Below the pieces are notes generated by a model. That model saw only the letters and a program-made list of their open reading frames with translations. It had not been told where the DNA came from and ran no database searches. The translations under genes and the position numbers were made by a program. Source: Cycas panzhihuaensis (taxonomy: Eukaryota; Cycadophyta). Taken from it: a stretch of DNA of 64,000 nt. Below are positions 11,580 through 22,339 of this stretch, one piece after another. Numbering within the stretch: the first letter of the stretch is position 1; each line of letters begins with the position of its first letter. The stretch spans positions 243,977,741 through 244,041,740 of the forward strand of contig CM041465.1 of assembly GCA_023213395.1 (NCBI GenBank). Reading direction: 5' to 3'.

Positions 11580-12375
11580 CCAGGTCTATATGAAGGCCAT
11601 GTAGGAAGAAATGATGGCCTTGAACAAAAATAACACATGCGATTTGGTGGATCTACCTAATGGTAGAAAACCTATTGATAATAAATGGATCTTCAAGAAG
11701 GAGTTCCAAGCAAATGGTACTATGAAAAAGTACAAGACTCGCTTGGTAGCAAAAAGATATTCCCAGGTCAAGGGAATAGATTTTAGTGAGGTATTTTCTC
11801 CTATTGTAAAATTTACTTCAATTAGATTTTTGTTGGTTATAGCAATTGCTTATGACCTTGAGGTGGATCAAATGGATGTGAAGACTACATTTCTTCATGG
11901 TGACCTTGAGGAAGAAATTTATATGTTACAACCTAAATAGTTTGAAGTTGCAAAAAAAGAGAATATAGTATGCAAGTTGAAGAAGTTATTATACAGATTA
12001 AAACAATCACCAAGGATGTTGTATCAAAAGTTTGATTTACATATGTTATCATATGGCTTTGTGCATAGCAAAGTAAATCATTGTGTTTATTATAAACAAG
12101 TTAGTGATCATTTTATTATTCTGGTTGTATATATTGATGACATCCTTTTAGTTGGTAATAATAAAGAAATGAACCAACTTATGAAAGGCTAACTGGCATC
12201 TTACTTTGAGATGAAGGACCTTAGTGCTGCATATTTTATTTTGGGCATTGAGATTAAAAGGGATAGGAGGAATAGGAAGATTTGGCATAGCCAAAGATGG
12301 TACATTGAAATAATATTGTAATATTTTAGGTTACAGGATAGTAAAACGGTTAATGTTCCTCTTCCTGTTGATTTA
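11580..12375 (+). pseudogene. Copia A reverse transcriptase (broken)
   Basis: The RT region opens with LPNGRKPIDNKWIFKKEF and runs through VAKRYSQVKGIDFSEVFSPI, VDQMDVKTTFLHGDLEEEIY, KLKKLLYRLKQSPRMLYQKF and the catalytic box VYIDDILLVG (about 12130). It ends with the copia phrase AYFILGIEI. Stops at 11938-11940 and near 12190 split the domain. This is the best-preserved coding block of the copy. Confidence 0.9.
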
Positions 12376-12379
12376 AAAT

Positions 12380-13070
12380 TATCAGCTGAATAATGCCCAA
12401 AGACTCACCAAGAAGTTGAAGATATGGCATTTGTCCTCTATGCTAATGTTATTAGTAGCTTAATGTATGCAATGGTTTGCACTCAACTAGACATTGCCCA
12501 TGCAGTGGGAGTAGTTAGCAGGTATATATCAAACGCAAGTAGGGAGCATTGGGTGGATGTAAAAAGGATTTTTAGGTATCTATAGGGTACATCAAACTAT
12601 GGAATTTCTATCAAGGAGATCCCATGGAGATTAGAACAATGAACCTAAGAGGTTTTGTTGATGCTGAGTGGGTTAGAGATCTTGGTAACAGAAGGTCTAC
12701 AAGTGGGTATGTTTTTACCCTTTGTCGTGGCACAATCAACTGGATGAGTAAAAGACAGTAATTTGTGGCACTTTTTAGCATAGAAGCAGAGTATATAGAA
12801 GCTACTCATGCATGCAAGGAAGTAGTTTAGTTACAGAGATTATGCATAGATATTGGCTTTAAGTAAGATGCAGTGAAGATAGATTGTGATAGTCAAAGTG
12901 CAATCTACCTAGCAAAGAACCCCATTTTTCATGCTCAGTTGAAGCATATTGATGTGCAGTTCTATTTTGTGAGGGAAATAGTTCAAGATTACAAGGTGGA
13001 TTTGTAGAAGATTGTTATATAAGAGAATGTTGCATACTTATTGACTAAGATTATTATCACAAAAAAATTT
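12380..13070 (+). pseudogene. Copia A RNase H domain (broken)
   Basis: Reading through stops gives SSLMYAMVC-like and TSGYVFTL-like copia RNase H phrases, an INWMSKRQ equivalent, IEAEYIEATHACKE near 12780-12830, and the C-terminal phrase HIDVQFYFVREIVQ near 12945-12990. The block ends about 90 bases before the polypurine tract, the normal distance for a copia element. Several stops and at least one frame change make it non-functional. Confidence 0.8.
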
Positions 13071-13152
13071 AGATGGTGTAGAATAACAATAGGTATTTGT
13101 AATTTTGACATTTAGTAATTGTGTATATAAGTTTTTTTATAAAGTGTTCAAC

Positions 13153-13162
13153 AAGTGGGAGA
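13153..13162 (+). other. Polypurine tract of copia A
   Basis: AAGTGGGAGA sits immediately before the 3' LTR (TGTTAGATATG). This is the usual plus-strand DNA synthesis primer of copia elements. Confidence 0.85.
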
Positions 13163-13163
13163 T

Positions 13164-13665
13164 TGTTAGATATGTTGAATGCTTTGAAAGGATTACATAG
13201 GTATAGGCATTGTACGTGAGCCCCTTTGTAGGGGTCTGGGGCCCCATTGAAGGGCCCCCAACTAAGGGGTCCGGGGGACCAGCGCCCCCCTAAGCAGGGG
13301 TTCGAGCGTGAGAGTCCCAAAAAAAAAAAATTGGGTGTTTTATAGGGGTCTTTGTCAGCCCATGGTTTATGCTGATTATATTGTAAAACTGTAAGGTAGT
13401 ATCTTGTAATGTTGTGTCTATATATTCTTATATAATGGCACATGTAACATGATAATGATATGGTTGTGAATGAGTCAAGGAGAAGGCTTGGGGTTTATTC
13501 ATCTCTGAAATTCTTTAGTTGTTGGTCAGATTAATAAAAGGTCTATGCTTAGACTTAAATCTCCTAGTATTCTTTATTGAGTCCTTGATTTGTTTATGTT
13601 ATTTGTTCTTTGTATGGTTTAAAGTTCTGTTATTATATTACTTATGTAGTTATATTTTCTCTTCA
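13164..13665 (+). repeat. 3' LTR of copia A (502 bp)
   Basis: It begins TGTTAGATATG right after the polypurine tract and ends TTCTCTTCA. The inverted sister LTR at 19240-19740 (501 bp) matches end to end, which fixes both borders. A C/G-rich, partly palindromic patch at 13220-13310 (GGGGTCCGGGGGACC and similar) is followed by an A-tract. The sister LTR has the same patch, so it is a conserved LTR feature. Confidence 0.88.
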
Positions 13666-16343
13666 ATCTATGCAGGATGAGGATGTAAGTACGAGTATGT
13701 TTCTTTTATATTTCCTTTTCATGAATACTAACATGCATGGAGATAATCACAACTTTCATGTGAATACGAGCAAGTTTCTTTTAGGGAAGAAGGGGGGAAG
13801 ATTGAAGGAGAAAGGGAGAGAATGGGGTTAGAGAGAGTGCACTAGAAAGTAAGCCAGTTAGTAAAGCACTGCTCTCTCCTTTTCACATTCCCTTCACCTA
13901 TTGCCTCGTGCTCAAAGTCGTGGTGAATGTTATAGATGAAGCCACGAGTGGGGTTCCCTTACCTTCCCTAAGTATGTTATGAAAAGATAAGAGACTTAAA
14001 AGGAAGATTCAAAGGAACATAAATGCAAAAATGATAAACATACCTCTTGGTTATAACGCGATCCTGCTTGCTCAAGAAGAGTTGGGTTTCCCCTATGAAT
14101 GAATTCCTTCAACAACAAACGGGTGTATGCATATACATATATGTATTAATTTGTGTGTGTGCCTTACCAAGGTGAAGGTAAAGTTTGCTTTATATCTTGA
14201 AAGAAAAAAATAAGATGACACACAATTTCCCCTATATATCATGACGTTTCATAGAATGTTTTAGGGAAAAAAGGAGGTTTGAGAGTGAAGAAGAGGGTAG
14301 CCTTAGAATAGTTAGCTGCCTCAAGTGGACCACCTCTTATGTGCTTAGGTATTGCATGGGCGGGTTAGACAAAGATCAAAAGCTTCGAGCAATCAAAAAC
14401 CAAAAATACTTACGAGAAGTACCAAATGATGCAAAAGTTACGAAAGTTGTAAATTCTGTAAATATTGTAAAAGTTGTAAATGCCACAAGTTTTATAAAAT
14501 ATGAAAAAAGAATGTAACTACCATGAAAAGGAAGGTAAATGATGGAGATTTTGTTGGGGTTAATGTTCATCACCCCACTCCCACCTTTCACACATGTGAG
14601 TGTACGTATGTTAAGGTGAGTCAGGTAAGGTTAAGTTGATTTGAATTAAGTTGTTGAGTTATGTAATATTTTATTGCTATTTAAATTCTAGGGGTTAAGG
14701 AGTTACCCTTCTCCCCCAAACTATATATTTGGAGGGGTATACAACCCTGGTGTCTTTAGACACCACCTATAGTGGAAATTTGCTATGTACTCTCAAAGAT
14801 GGATTGAATACAAAAGATTATTATGTTTATGCAACAATGGTTTGATTACTTGATGTATTACTCTGCTCTGTATCCATCAATCTATGATCCTTCAGATTTG
14901 ATATCAAATAGTGTATATATGAGCTGAGTGCAAGCATTACAAGTGCTGCAAATATTGTAACCAAGAGTAAGGCCCACACACAAGGGGATTTCCTAGCTTG
15001 TAAAGTGGATATGATGTAGGAAACTTCGAGAAGTAGGGGGCTTTCCTGGAGGGTATGGCCTTAGGAGCCAAAACTTTGATCATTTGCTCCTCTTCTCCTT
15101 CTCTAAGGTATCCAAAAATCCATCTAGTTGTTAGTCGAGGAGGACCCAAGGGATTTGAGGGCATAAGCTAATAAGGGAAGGAATGGTTTATCTTCCTTTG
15201 GCCACCAAAGAGAAGCAAAATATATGCTAAATTATATAATAAATGAAGTTTCTAAATAAAACACACTTGCTGAAGAAGGAAATAGTAGAAACAGACCTAT
15301 TTTCAATCACTAAACTGAAGCAAAACAAGTGTTACCTTATGAGAAAAAATGAAGAGCTAGGAATCCTCCTTTCTGGGCGAAGAAGGGACTCTTTAGAAGG
15401 GAGAGAGAGCCTCAAAGCTTTGGAATCCTGCCATTGCTATTAGATTGAGCACAACAGAGGAAGAACCTACTAAGAGAGGTCTAGTTTAAACATGTATATT
15501 AGGGTTTTTGCCCTTTCAGAAGAGGAGTATAAGAAGAAGGACGAGAATAGTATAAGAGAGGCATTTTTTCCTTTGTTAGAGAGCCAAGAGAGACAAAATG
15601 AACTCAAAATTAGGTTTTTATGCCCCAATTAGGGTTCTCGAGCAATTAGGGTTCACTCTGGGTAGGAAAGAGCACTCTTCCATGTGTTAGTTTCACAATA
15701 AATGCGAAATTGATTGTTGTCTAGCCACAATAGTTAATTGACTATTACTGCCTGCCAAACCTTTTGGTACCATGATTATTAACATGGTACCATGAATATT
15801 GTCACAGTACGGGCTAAACATAGAGAAAAATAAATAAGAGCCTAAGAGATCCCTAAAAGATTAGTCTCAAGGTGCAATGACAAGGTTTGTTGGACTGGTA
15901 AGGGTTTTAAAGGACCTCTAGGCAATGGTGGGACCTCCCAAATGTATAAAAGGGTGTAAAATAGGGCCCAATGAGGGATGTAAAAATATACAAAAGGATA
16001 ATAGAGCTAAAAGGATATCTTAGAGATCATGCAAGAGGATAAACATAAGCAAAAGGTGGGATGTAGGGGCCCATAAGCACCTGAGAGTGCTAGGAAGGTG
16101 TCACAAGGAGCTATGTGGTATTATAGGACCATGGTCCTGAGTTGTCAAAGGTTGGATCACAGTCACAGGCACAAAATAGGTAGGCAAACCAAGCATTAAG
16201 ACTCCCTATGTAATAATGTCATGCCAATACAACCATAGAGCATCTCACCATGTCATAAAATGAACGAGGAGAAGGGATAGAGATGTATACCTATTCCTAC
16301 ATAAGTGGCATAATCTATGTCCATTCCTAGTAGCCAAGAAACA
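13666..16343 (-). repeat. Tat LTR A (minus strand), interrupted, 3' end lost
   Basis: The upper border reads, on the minus strand, TGTTTCTTGGCTACTAGGAATGG, matching the 5' ends of the other Tat LTRs. Family landmarks appear in order: GGTACC-type iterated motifs (15761-15810), two ATTAGGGTT telo-box copies (15628-15636, 15645-15653), the block equivalent to GTTAGCCTCAGAATGG (near 14300), and CCTTACCTTCCC (near 13960). The 3' part of the LTR, ending TCCA, is missing at the junction with copia A. A different short LTR is inserted at 14552-14894. The upper end sits inside the RT of copia B (16344), so this LTR inserted into that copia copy. It probably belongs to Tat body I. Confidence 0.7.
14552..14894 (+). 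repeat. Small foreign LTR (343 bp) with primer-site-like sequence, inside Tat LTR A
   Basis: Starts TGTTGGGG, ends CCTTCA, and is followed by TTTGATATCAAAT, which resembles a decayed Met-tRNA primer-binding site (TGGTATCAGAGC). The flanks on both sides are the Tat LTR landmark rich in AATATTGTAA, so the segment interrupts that LTR. No coding region follows. It is either a solo LTR with a bit of leader or a remnant of a small non-autonomous element. Confidence 0.45.
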
Positions 16344-16345
16344 CC

Positions 16346-16900
16346 TACAACTTCAAAACCTTTAGGTTATGACATATAAATTATTTCTCAAGGTCACTGT
16401 GAAGAAACACAATCTTCACATCTATTTGATTTATCTTAAGATCACATGTAGCTGCTACAACCAATAAAAATCTTATTGAAGCTACCTTTGTAATAAGAGA
16501 AAACACCTCACCAAAATATATTCCCTTGGCCTCAAAATAGTTATTTGCTACTAAGAAAACCTTGTACTTTTCTACAATACCATTTACCCAAAACTTCTTC
16601 TTAAAGATCCATTTGTTATCAATAGGTTTTCTTTCATGAGATAAATCCACTAAATCTCATGTATTATTTTTATCTAAGGGTATCATTTCTTTTTCCATGC
16701 CTTTCATCCAAAGTTAGCTTTCTTTTAACTCTAGAGCCTCTCAAACAATACCTAGATCATCATTTATAGTAGATAAAATGAAAGTGAAATGATGAAAGTC
16801 TTCAGAAATATACCTATCAGGCTATCTTCTCTTATGACTTATTCTTCTCAAGATGTGTGGTTCTTGAGGTTGGGCTACTTCTATAGCTAGTCCTTCTTCT
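16346..16900 (-). pseudogene. Copia B reverse transcriptase, N-terminal half
   Basis: The block reads HERKPIDNKWIFKKKFWVNG, then YFGEVFSLITKVASIRFLLV, INQIDVKIVFLHSDLEK and a stop. It matches copia A RT residue for residue over this stretch. It is cut at 16344 by the end of a Tat LTR, so the catalytic DD box is absent. Confidence 0.85.
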
Positions 16901-16991
16901 TTAAATAACTCATATTTTAATGCAAAATCTTCATTCCTTACCTTAAATTATACCTTCTTAAAGTCTTCTTCATTTGATTCTTCATTCCACT

Positions 16992-18050
16992 TTAAAGACT
17001 TGAACTCCTCTCTAATGACAACATCACAATTATACATAACTTTTTGTGTATTAGGGTTATAAAGCCTGTACCCTTTAACAGCATCACCATAGCAAATGAA
17101 AATAGTATTTTATGCTTTAAAATCAAACTTAGTCCTCTATAGGCTAAGAATATGCATACAAATTTTACAACTAGAAACTCTAAGATGTCCATGAAATGGC
17201 TTCTTACCAGACCACACTTCTTTAGGTATTTTATACACTAAGGCATTTGTCAATGATTTGTATATTAGATAGTTTATAGTTATCAAAGTCTCATTTTATA
17301 ATTTCTTCTCTAAATTAGTAGCATTAAGCATACTCCTCAATCTCTCTAACAAGGTCCTATTTATCCTTTTAGTAACTTCATTCTATTGTGGCATATAGGA
17401 AATTATCTTCTACCTTGTTATCCCACACTATTTACAGAACTACTCAAACTCCTTTAAGCAAAACCTACCTATATTATTAATCCTTAACACCTTAATTTGC
17501 TTGTCACTCTAATTCTTGACCAAGGCCTTAAATTTCTTAAATTTACTAAAGACCTCATATTTTTGTTGAAGAAAGTACAGCCATATTTTTCTCAAGAAAT
17601 CATCTATGAATAAGACAAAGTATTTAGATCCACCAAATGAGGGTATATCAACAGGTCCAAAGGCATCGTTGTATACCAGTTAAAGTATACCCTTTGCTCT
17701 TTTTGATCTTGAAGGAAAACTGACTTGATTTTGTTTACTATAAATGCAATACTCATAGAAATCAAAATTAAAGGAGTCATCAATTTAAAAGATGTCTTCT
17801 GCCATACCTTTAAAGAATAAATCATGGAGGCCTTTCTCTCTAATATGGCCCAATCTTTGATACCACAAAATATTCTTACTAGTAATGATATTTGAGTCTT
17901 GCTTGCATTACTACTATTTTTTCTAATAGCTAGGACATAATTGCCAGTATACACCATGCCTATATCAAGCTTATATAGTGTTCCAAATTGAACCCCTCTT
18001 GCTAACACCAATGCTCTTTGAACCATTCTATAATTGTCTTTATTAAAAAT
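16992..18050 (-). pseudogene. Copia B integrase region (broken)
   Basis: The minus strand shows a pre-integrase block (copia A equivalent GIRDWAILERKASMIYS, here GIKDWAILERKASMIYSLK). Further on come [15 protein letters not shown]-like core sequence near 17570-17610, a second-aspartate region near 17470-17500 and a C-terminal VPYKVPKEVW-like part near 17200. Both copies show frameshifted forms of the same block, so several reading frames must be combined and the domain is dead. Confidence 0.75.
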
Positions 18051-18155
18051 TACTTATATTCCTACATCCCCCAATTAACTAAAAGATAATAGGCTCATAG
18101 TTAAACCAAGAATATGACTCACATTAGGGATAATTTTAATCATTTCATCCCTAAA

Positions 18156-18377
18156 TCAAACCTTCACCCTTCCATGACCCATAATTTTATATGGGTAATG
18201 ATCCTCGAGGAATACTTCACCTCTATTAATACTTTTGTATTCGCATATCCATTCCCTATAGAGAGTAACATGAAACAAGACAATATAGTCAATTAACCAA
18301 GACTCAATATTTGACAACTTATATGAGGTTGTCAAATAAACATCACTATCAGCTTCATCAGAGCTTTTTGCTACCAT
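18156..18377 (-). pseudogene. Copia B aspartic protease domain
   Basis: The segment SNIESWLIDYIVLFHVT aligns with the copia active site. The catalytic aspartate is kept (LID), but the following Ser-Gly has become Tyr-Ile, the opposite lesion to copia A. The rest (GEVFLEDHYPYKIMGHGRVKV) matches copia A closely. Confidence 0.8.
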
Positions 18378-18384
18378 GGAAGAA

Positions 18385-19190
18385 ATAGCTTCATGCGACT
18401 TTCTCTTATCAATCTTGGCTTGACACTAGCTCTTCAAATGGCTAGCCTTCTTACATCTTTAACATACCAAATGACCCTTACTTAGAGATGTAGATTTCCC
18501 TCTAGATTTTGGTTGCTTGTTCTTAGTCCTTTGTTGGTCACGATCGAACATTTGACCTCTCACTACTAATGCTTCTTTTAAATGATCTTTAGAAGATTTT
18601 TGCCTTGTCTCTTCTGACAGAAAGGTAATAACAACATTATCAAATTTTAGGGTGCTAGTAGTTGTGCTACTAATCATCATCATAAGATTATCCTATGAAT
18701 CAAGAAGTGAATATGATAAGGTAATACACCTATCTTTCTCAAATATTGTTATCCTAACTTAAACAAGTTGGATTACCATGGTGTTAAATACAATGATATA
18801 ATATACAACCTCATCTCCATCACTCATCCTAAGTAAATACAATATTTTCTAAAGAAATAGTTTATTAACCAGGGAATTAGTCTAATACAGAGCCCCTAAC
18901 TTATCCCATAGATCTTTGGTCATAGTCTCTGGGATAACATTTAACAATATCATATCTGAAAGACATAACCTTATTGAACTTATTACTTTTCAATCAAACT
19001 CCTTACAGTCTTCATCAACCATATTTGCAGGCTTTATTTCTATTACGACAATCCATTGATCCTTCTCGATAAGGACATCTTCCATCTTTAGCTTCTATAA
19101 TTTAAAGTTCTATCCATTGAACTTTTTGATGTCTATCTTCATAGTACTTGCCATGATCTTTACACTTAAGTTCATCAGACAAGGCTCCCA
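18385..19190 (-). pseudogene. Copia B gag with zinc knuckle
   Basis: Reads STLKFDNVVITFLSEETRQK, KEALVVRGQMFDRDQQ and KSRGKSTSLSKGHLVC. A CX2CX4HX4C zinc knuckle follows at about 18424-18465, with spacing intact but two stops inside. Copia A has CAG and TGG where this copy has TAG and TAA, a clear case of stop codons arising by C-to-T or G-to-A change. Confidence 0.8.
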
Positions 19191-19226
19191 CTTGCCAAAT
19201 GGATTTTTATAGAACTAAAGCCCTTA

Positions 19227-19238
19227 GCTTTGATACTA
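19227..19238 (-). other. Primer-binding site of copia B
   Basis: On the minus strand TAGTATCAAAGC lies one base after the LTR end. It differs from the initiator Met-tRNA primer site TGGTATCAGAGC by two G-to-A changes. Confidence 0.8.
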
Positions 19239-19239
19239 A

Positions 19240-19740
19240 TAAAGAGAAAATATAACTACAGGAGTAATGTATTAATAGAACTCTAAACTATGCAAAGAAC
19301 AAATATCATAAATAAACCAAACACACAACAAAAAACATTAGGAGATTTTGGTCTAAGCATATACCTTTTATTAATTTGAACAACAACTAAAGAATTGCAA
19401 AGATAGAAACCTCAACTTTCTTCTCATTAACTCATTAAAGACTTGTCTAATCTTTTTTATATATGTTGTTATAGAAGAATATATAGATACAAATTTACAA
19501 GATACCTCATTGCCATTTTATAGTATAATAGGCATAAACCATGGGCTAAAAAAGGCCACTATAAGGCATTTAAATTTTTTTCTTAAGGGCTCTTACCTCC
19601 AAACTCCATTTTGGGAGGTCGTTGGCCCCCCGAACCCCCCCAACTAGGGGCCTTACCATAGGCCTTCAGATCCCACCAAGGGGCTTGGGTATAAGGCCTA
19701 TACCCATGCAACACTTACAAAGTGTTTAATATATCCAATA
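19240..19740 (-). repeat. 5' LTR of copia B (501 bp)
   Basis: Read on the minus strand it starts TATTGGATATA (TG decayed to TA) and ends TTCTCTTTA just before the primer-binding site. It aligns along its length with the copia A 3' LTR (502 bp). The C/G-rich patch is at 19600-19690. Confidence 0.85.
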
Positions 19741-21300
19741 GATAAATGTTTGCCTGTGGCTCCATTAGAGACTTCCTAATAGATATATACCACTTATCAA
19801 ACTTCAAAGTTACAACTAAATACAATTCAAATAATGCATATAGAGATTGTATAGTACAATCTTGTTAAGAGATTACGATCATAAAGATGAAGCATTGGCA
19901 CCAGATATAAGAAGATCGGGGATGTTGTATGCCTCAAAGATTTCAAACCTGAAAGCCCATGTATACTCATTGTAGTTGACTTAAAGGTGCAAATAAAAAT
20001 GGTGCAAGTTCTTAATGAGATCAAAGAACTAGTAAAAATGATGCAAGCTATGAATGAGATCAAAGGACTACTGAAAGTGATATAAGTTGTCAATAAGACC
20101 AAATGACTATAGAAATATACAAGTGATTGTCTCTTCAAGCACCATAAATCTAGATCAATATATTCAAATGAACTAGCATGTGTTCTTTACAAATATAAAT
20201 GGAGGATGTATACACTATATATCAATCAAGTGTGCTTGGATGACAAGGCAGAAAAAAATATAGGCAATCACACTTGTCATAGGGTATAAATAAGATCTGC
20301 AAGATTAATACGACATGAATGATAAAAGTAGAAGTGAGACATGCACACTCACAAATAGGATAAATACAACATAAACCTTTTAAAGAGATGATAGAGAGAT
20401 GAAAATAAATTTCTACCCTAGAGGGATTCTTATATGTTAGTAAATGTGACTATTGCATACATGTAAAAGACAAAGTCAAATTATATATCGAGCACACATA
20501 TATGCAAACACATGAGCACTTATCAAACTAACAAAAACAGATTAGATTAACTCTCTTACACCGAATAATAGAAATCAAAGGACAAGAAGAGATAAATGAA
20601 TATGAGAGAAAATGGTGGTGTTAACAAACACTAGGATCTTCAGATCCCATAGTAATATAGGTAGGACTGAGGTTGTGTTAGCATATATATTAAGGTCCAC
20701 TGTCGCTTAGCATTGATAAACACTAAATATACTAATAACCAAATATTTAGGAATAGACCTCATGTGGGCATTATTCCAACAAGAACTTCCTGAGGCCATT
20801 ATTTTTTCTTTATAAAGTTGCTTATTACTAAACCCTCCTCTATATTTTCTTTATTAAGTAAGTACTCACCCATTAGCCTAAAGCTATCTATTCTCATCTC
20901 CTTTAGTTGTGATAAAAAAAAAAATTCATAAAGAAGATATTTAAAAGTTTCATATTTTGAGCTACTTATATAAGTTAGATGGATTTTAATAAAATTTAGT
21001 CTAGTTAGGTGTTGTTCTAAGAGAGAAAATGATTATTATATTCCAATATCGGTTGAGGGCCATGTAATTATTAATTTATAAAAGTTTTTTTTTTGTTTTT
21101 TTAATTTTCAATTATGACTTCCTTCCTTCTCACACTAAAGAACATAAGCAAGACATAGCGTGTGAAACCTATTGTAAAGAACTAAAATGCCTCGTCTATA
21201 TGTTAGAATAATGAGATTTACTCAAAAAAAATTCTTCTACCCAAGAAACAATAAGAGACTAAAATGTAATGTCATGTATGATGTAGCAATTATTGTTGAG
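19741..21300. other. Unclassified AT-rich intergenic DNA
   Basis: No coding block or LTR border was recognised on either strand. It contains a three-copy 39-bp tandem repeat at 19999-20115 and A- or T-homopolymers near 20920 and 21083. It separates copia B from the SAUR promoter region. Confidence 0.4.
19999..20115 (+). repeat. 39-bp tandem repeat, three copies
   Basis: Copies begin at 19999 (ATGGTGCAAG), 20038 (ATGATGCAAG) and 20077 (GTGATATAAG), exactly 39 bases apart. In the plus frame the first two copies read as similar 13-residue units (MVQVLNEIKELVK, MMQAMNEIKGLLK). The third copy has stops. It may be an old coding repeat or a simple satellite-like duplication. Confidence 0.6.
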
Positions 21301-21861
21301 GTCTTTATGGCAAGAATCCCCCACTTATATATTTTCTAAGTTGTATAATTATTTATAGTTCCAAGCTCTTTTTGTACACTATTGAACTTTGTATCATCAA
21401 ATAAACTTCTAAAATAAGAAAATAAGAAATTTCTTCTACCCCAAGAATCATAAATTGGAAAGTGCTCAATAGGAATACAATGCGTCCAAGAAATAAATTG
21501 GCCAATGATCAAAATGATGAATGTGCATACTCTCACTTGTTTGAAAATCATTGCTTTTGTCTATGGTCTATAAACCAACACGGTGCCCCACCCTTTCCCC
21601 GAGGGAAAAAAGTTTATGCTTCTTCAACAACTCTTAGCTTCCCTTGGTGTGATGATGCAATTGATGAAGTTATAAACATATTATCTGCATGGTCCCCGGT
21701 CCCCGGTAAGTTCATATCTTTTAAAGCTTTGAATCTTCCAATTTAAGCTTTGCTAAAGCAAGTTTTACCGTAATGTTTTTTAATTTTATTAACTAGTTAA
21801 TTACCGTTCCCTCCATACAAAGGATGGTCTGGATAGATGTATGTGCATATATTATATAGCG
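21301..21861 (+). promoter_or_regulatory. Upstream region of the SAUR gene
   Basis: This 560-bp region precedes the TATA box. I searched it by eye for the canonical auxin response element (TGTCTC or GAGACA) and did not see one. It holds a directly repeated GGTCCCC at about 21692-21705. No transposon coding matches were recognised, so it is probably low-copy DNA attached to the gene. Confidence 0.45.
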
Positions 21862-21871
21862 TATATATAAA
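21862..21871 (+). promoter_or_regulatory. TATA box of SAUR gene
   Basis: TATATATAAA lies about 470 bp upstream of the start codon. Transcription would be expected to begin near 21895, in the C/T-rich stretch CATCTGCCTGTCCGGC, leaving a long 5' leader. Confidence 0.55.
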
Positions 21872-22008
21872 CAACGGAGCTGCTGCATTTCATCTGCCTG
21901 TCCGGCTTCCTGTCTTTCCATCTTCCCCTCCACTCTCGGCCCATGCATTCGTTTTCTTCCCTATGGCTTAATCTCCCCTCTTATCAGTTCTTTGTTGTCA
22001 CCTCTTAG

Positions 22009-22141
22009 GTATTCCTGATATAGTTTTCATGTTCAGTTTCTTCAACAATACTGTAATTTTTCTGGCGTTGTATGTTTTGTATCATAGTTTGTATATATAT
22101 CAACAGTGAATCATTCGACTCATCTATTTTATGAATTTCAG
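22009..22141 (+). other. Probable 5'-UTR intron of SAUR gene (133 bp)
   Basis: CTTAG|GTATTC at the left and ATTTCAG|GC at the right fit plant splice consensus. The interval is T-rich (GTTTTCATGTTCAGTTTC and similar), as plant introns are, and lies wholly upstream of the start codon. SAUR coding regions are usually intronless, which agrees with the intact downstream frame. Confidence 0.45.
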
Positions 22142-22178
22142 GCTTCAAATCAGCCTTTGACTGCGAGGTTTTGTGACC

Positions 22179-22211
22179 ATGTTTCTTCTAGGGAAGGTCT
22201 CCTTTGATTGA
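22179..22211 (+). other. Upstream ORF (10 codons) in SAUR leader
   Basis: An ATG at 22179 opens a 10-codon frame (MFLLGKVSFD) that ends in TGA at 22209-22211. It is out of frame with the main CDS, 128 bases upstream of it. If transcription starts near the TATA box, this ATG would be met first and could reduce translation of the SAUR protein. Confidence 0.45.
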
Positions 22212-22339
22212 AATCTGAAAGACCTTGTTGTGGGCATTGTATTTCTGGACTGGTAAAGAGCTCGCTATACTTCAGGCCAATTTTATTGAGAATTTGAAAG
22301 TATAGAAATCAAGGAGACCAGGGATTTGCTCAGTCAAAG

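Larger units (their letters stand above)
9285..13665 (+). mobile_element. Copia A: 5'-truncated Ty1/copia element with 3' LTR
   Basis: The order is gag, protease, integrase, reverse transcriptase, RNase H, polypurine tract and 3' LTR, the Ty1/copia arrangement. The gag N-terminus, primer-binding site and 5' LTR are absent, and the left junction falls inside the gag of Tat element I. Many stops interrupt the single polyprotein frame. A second copy of the same family lies inverted at 16344-19740 and supplies the missing 5' LTR and primer site for comparison. Truncation at the 5' end is not produced by normal LTR-element integration, so a later deletion is likely. Confidence 0.88.
16344..19740 (-). 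mobile_element. Copia B: Ty1/copia fragment with 5' LTR, inverted relative to copia A
   Basis: Same family as copia A. On the minus strand it runs 5' LTR (19740-19240), primer-binding site, gag, protease, integrase and the N-terminal half of RT, then stops at 16344 where Tat LTR A is inserted. The remaining RT, RNase H and 3' LTR would lie beyond the Tat material, outside this window or lost. Stops are frequent. It shares defects of kind, but not of position, with copia A, so the two copies decayed independently. Confidence 0.87.

Noticed and set aside
20161-21300. AT-rich region as a MITE or tRNA-derived SINE
   Set aside because: I could not find terminal inverted repeats, A/B box promoter motifs or target duplications.
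21462-21746. 94-codon frame upstream of the SAUR gene
   Set aside because: No recognisable domain, and it lies in the likely promoter region.
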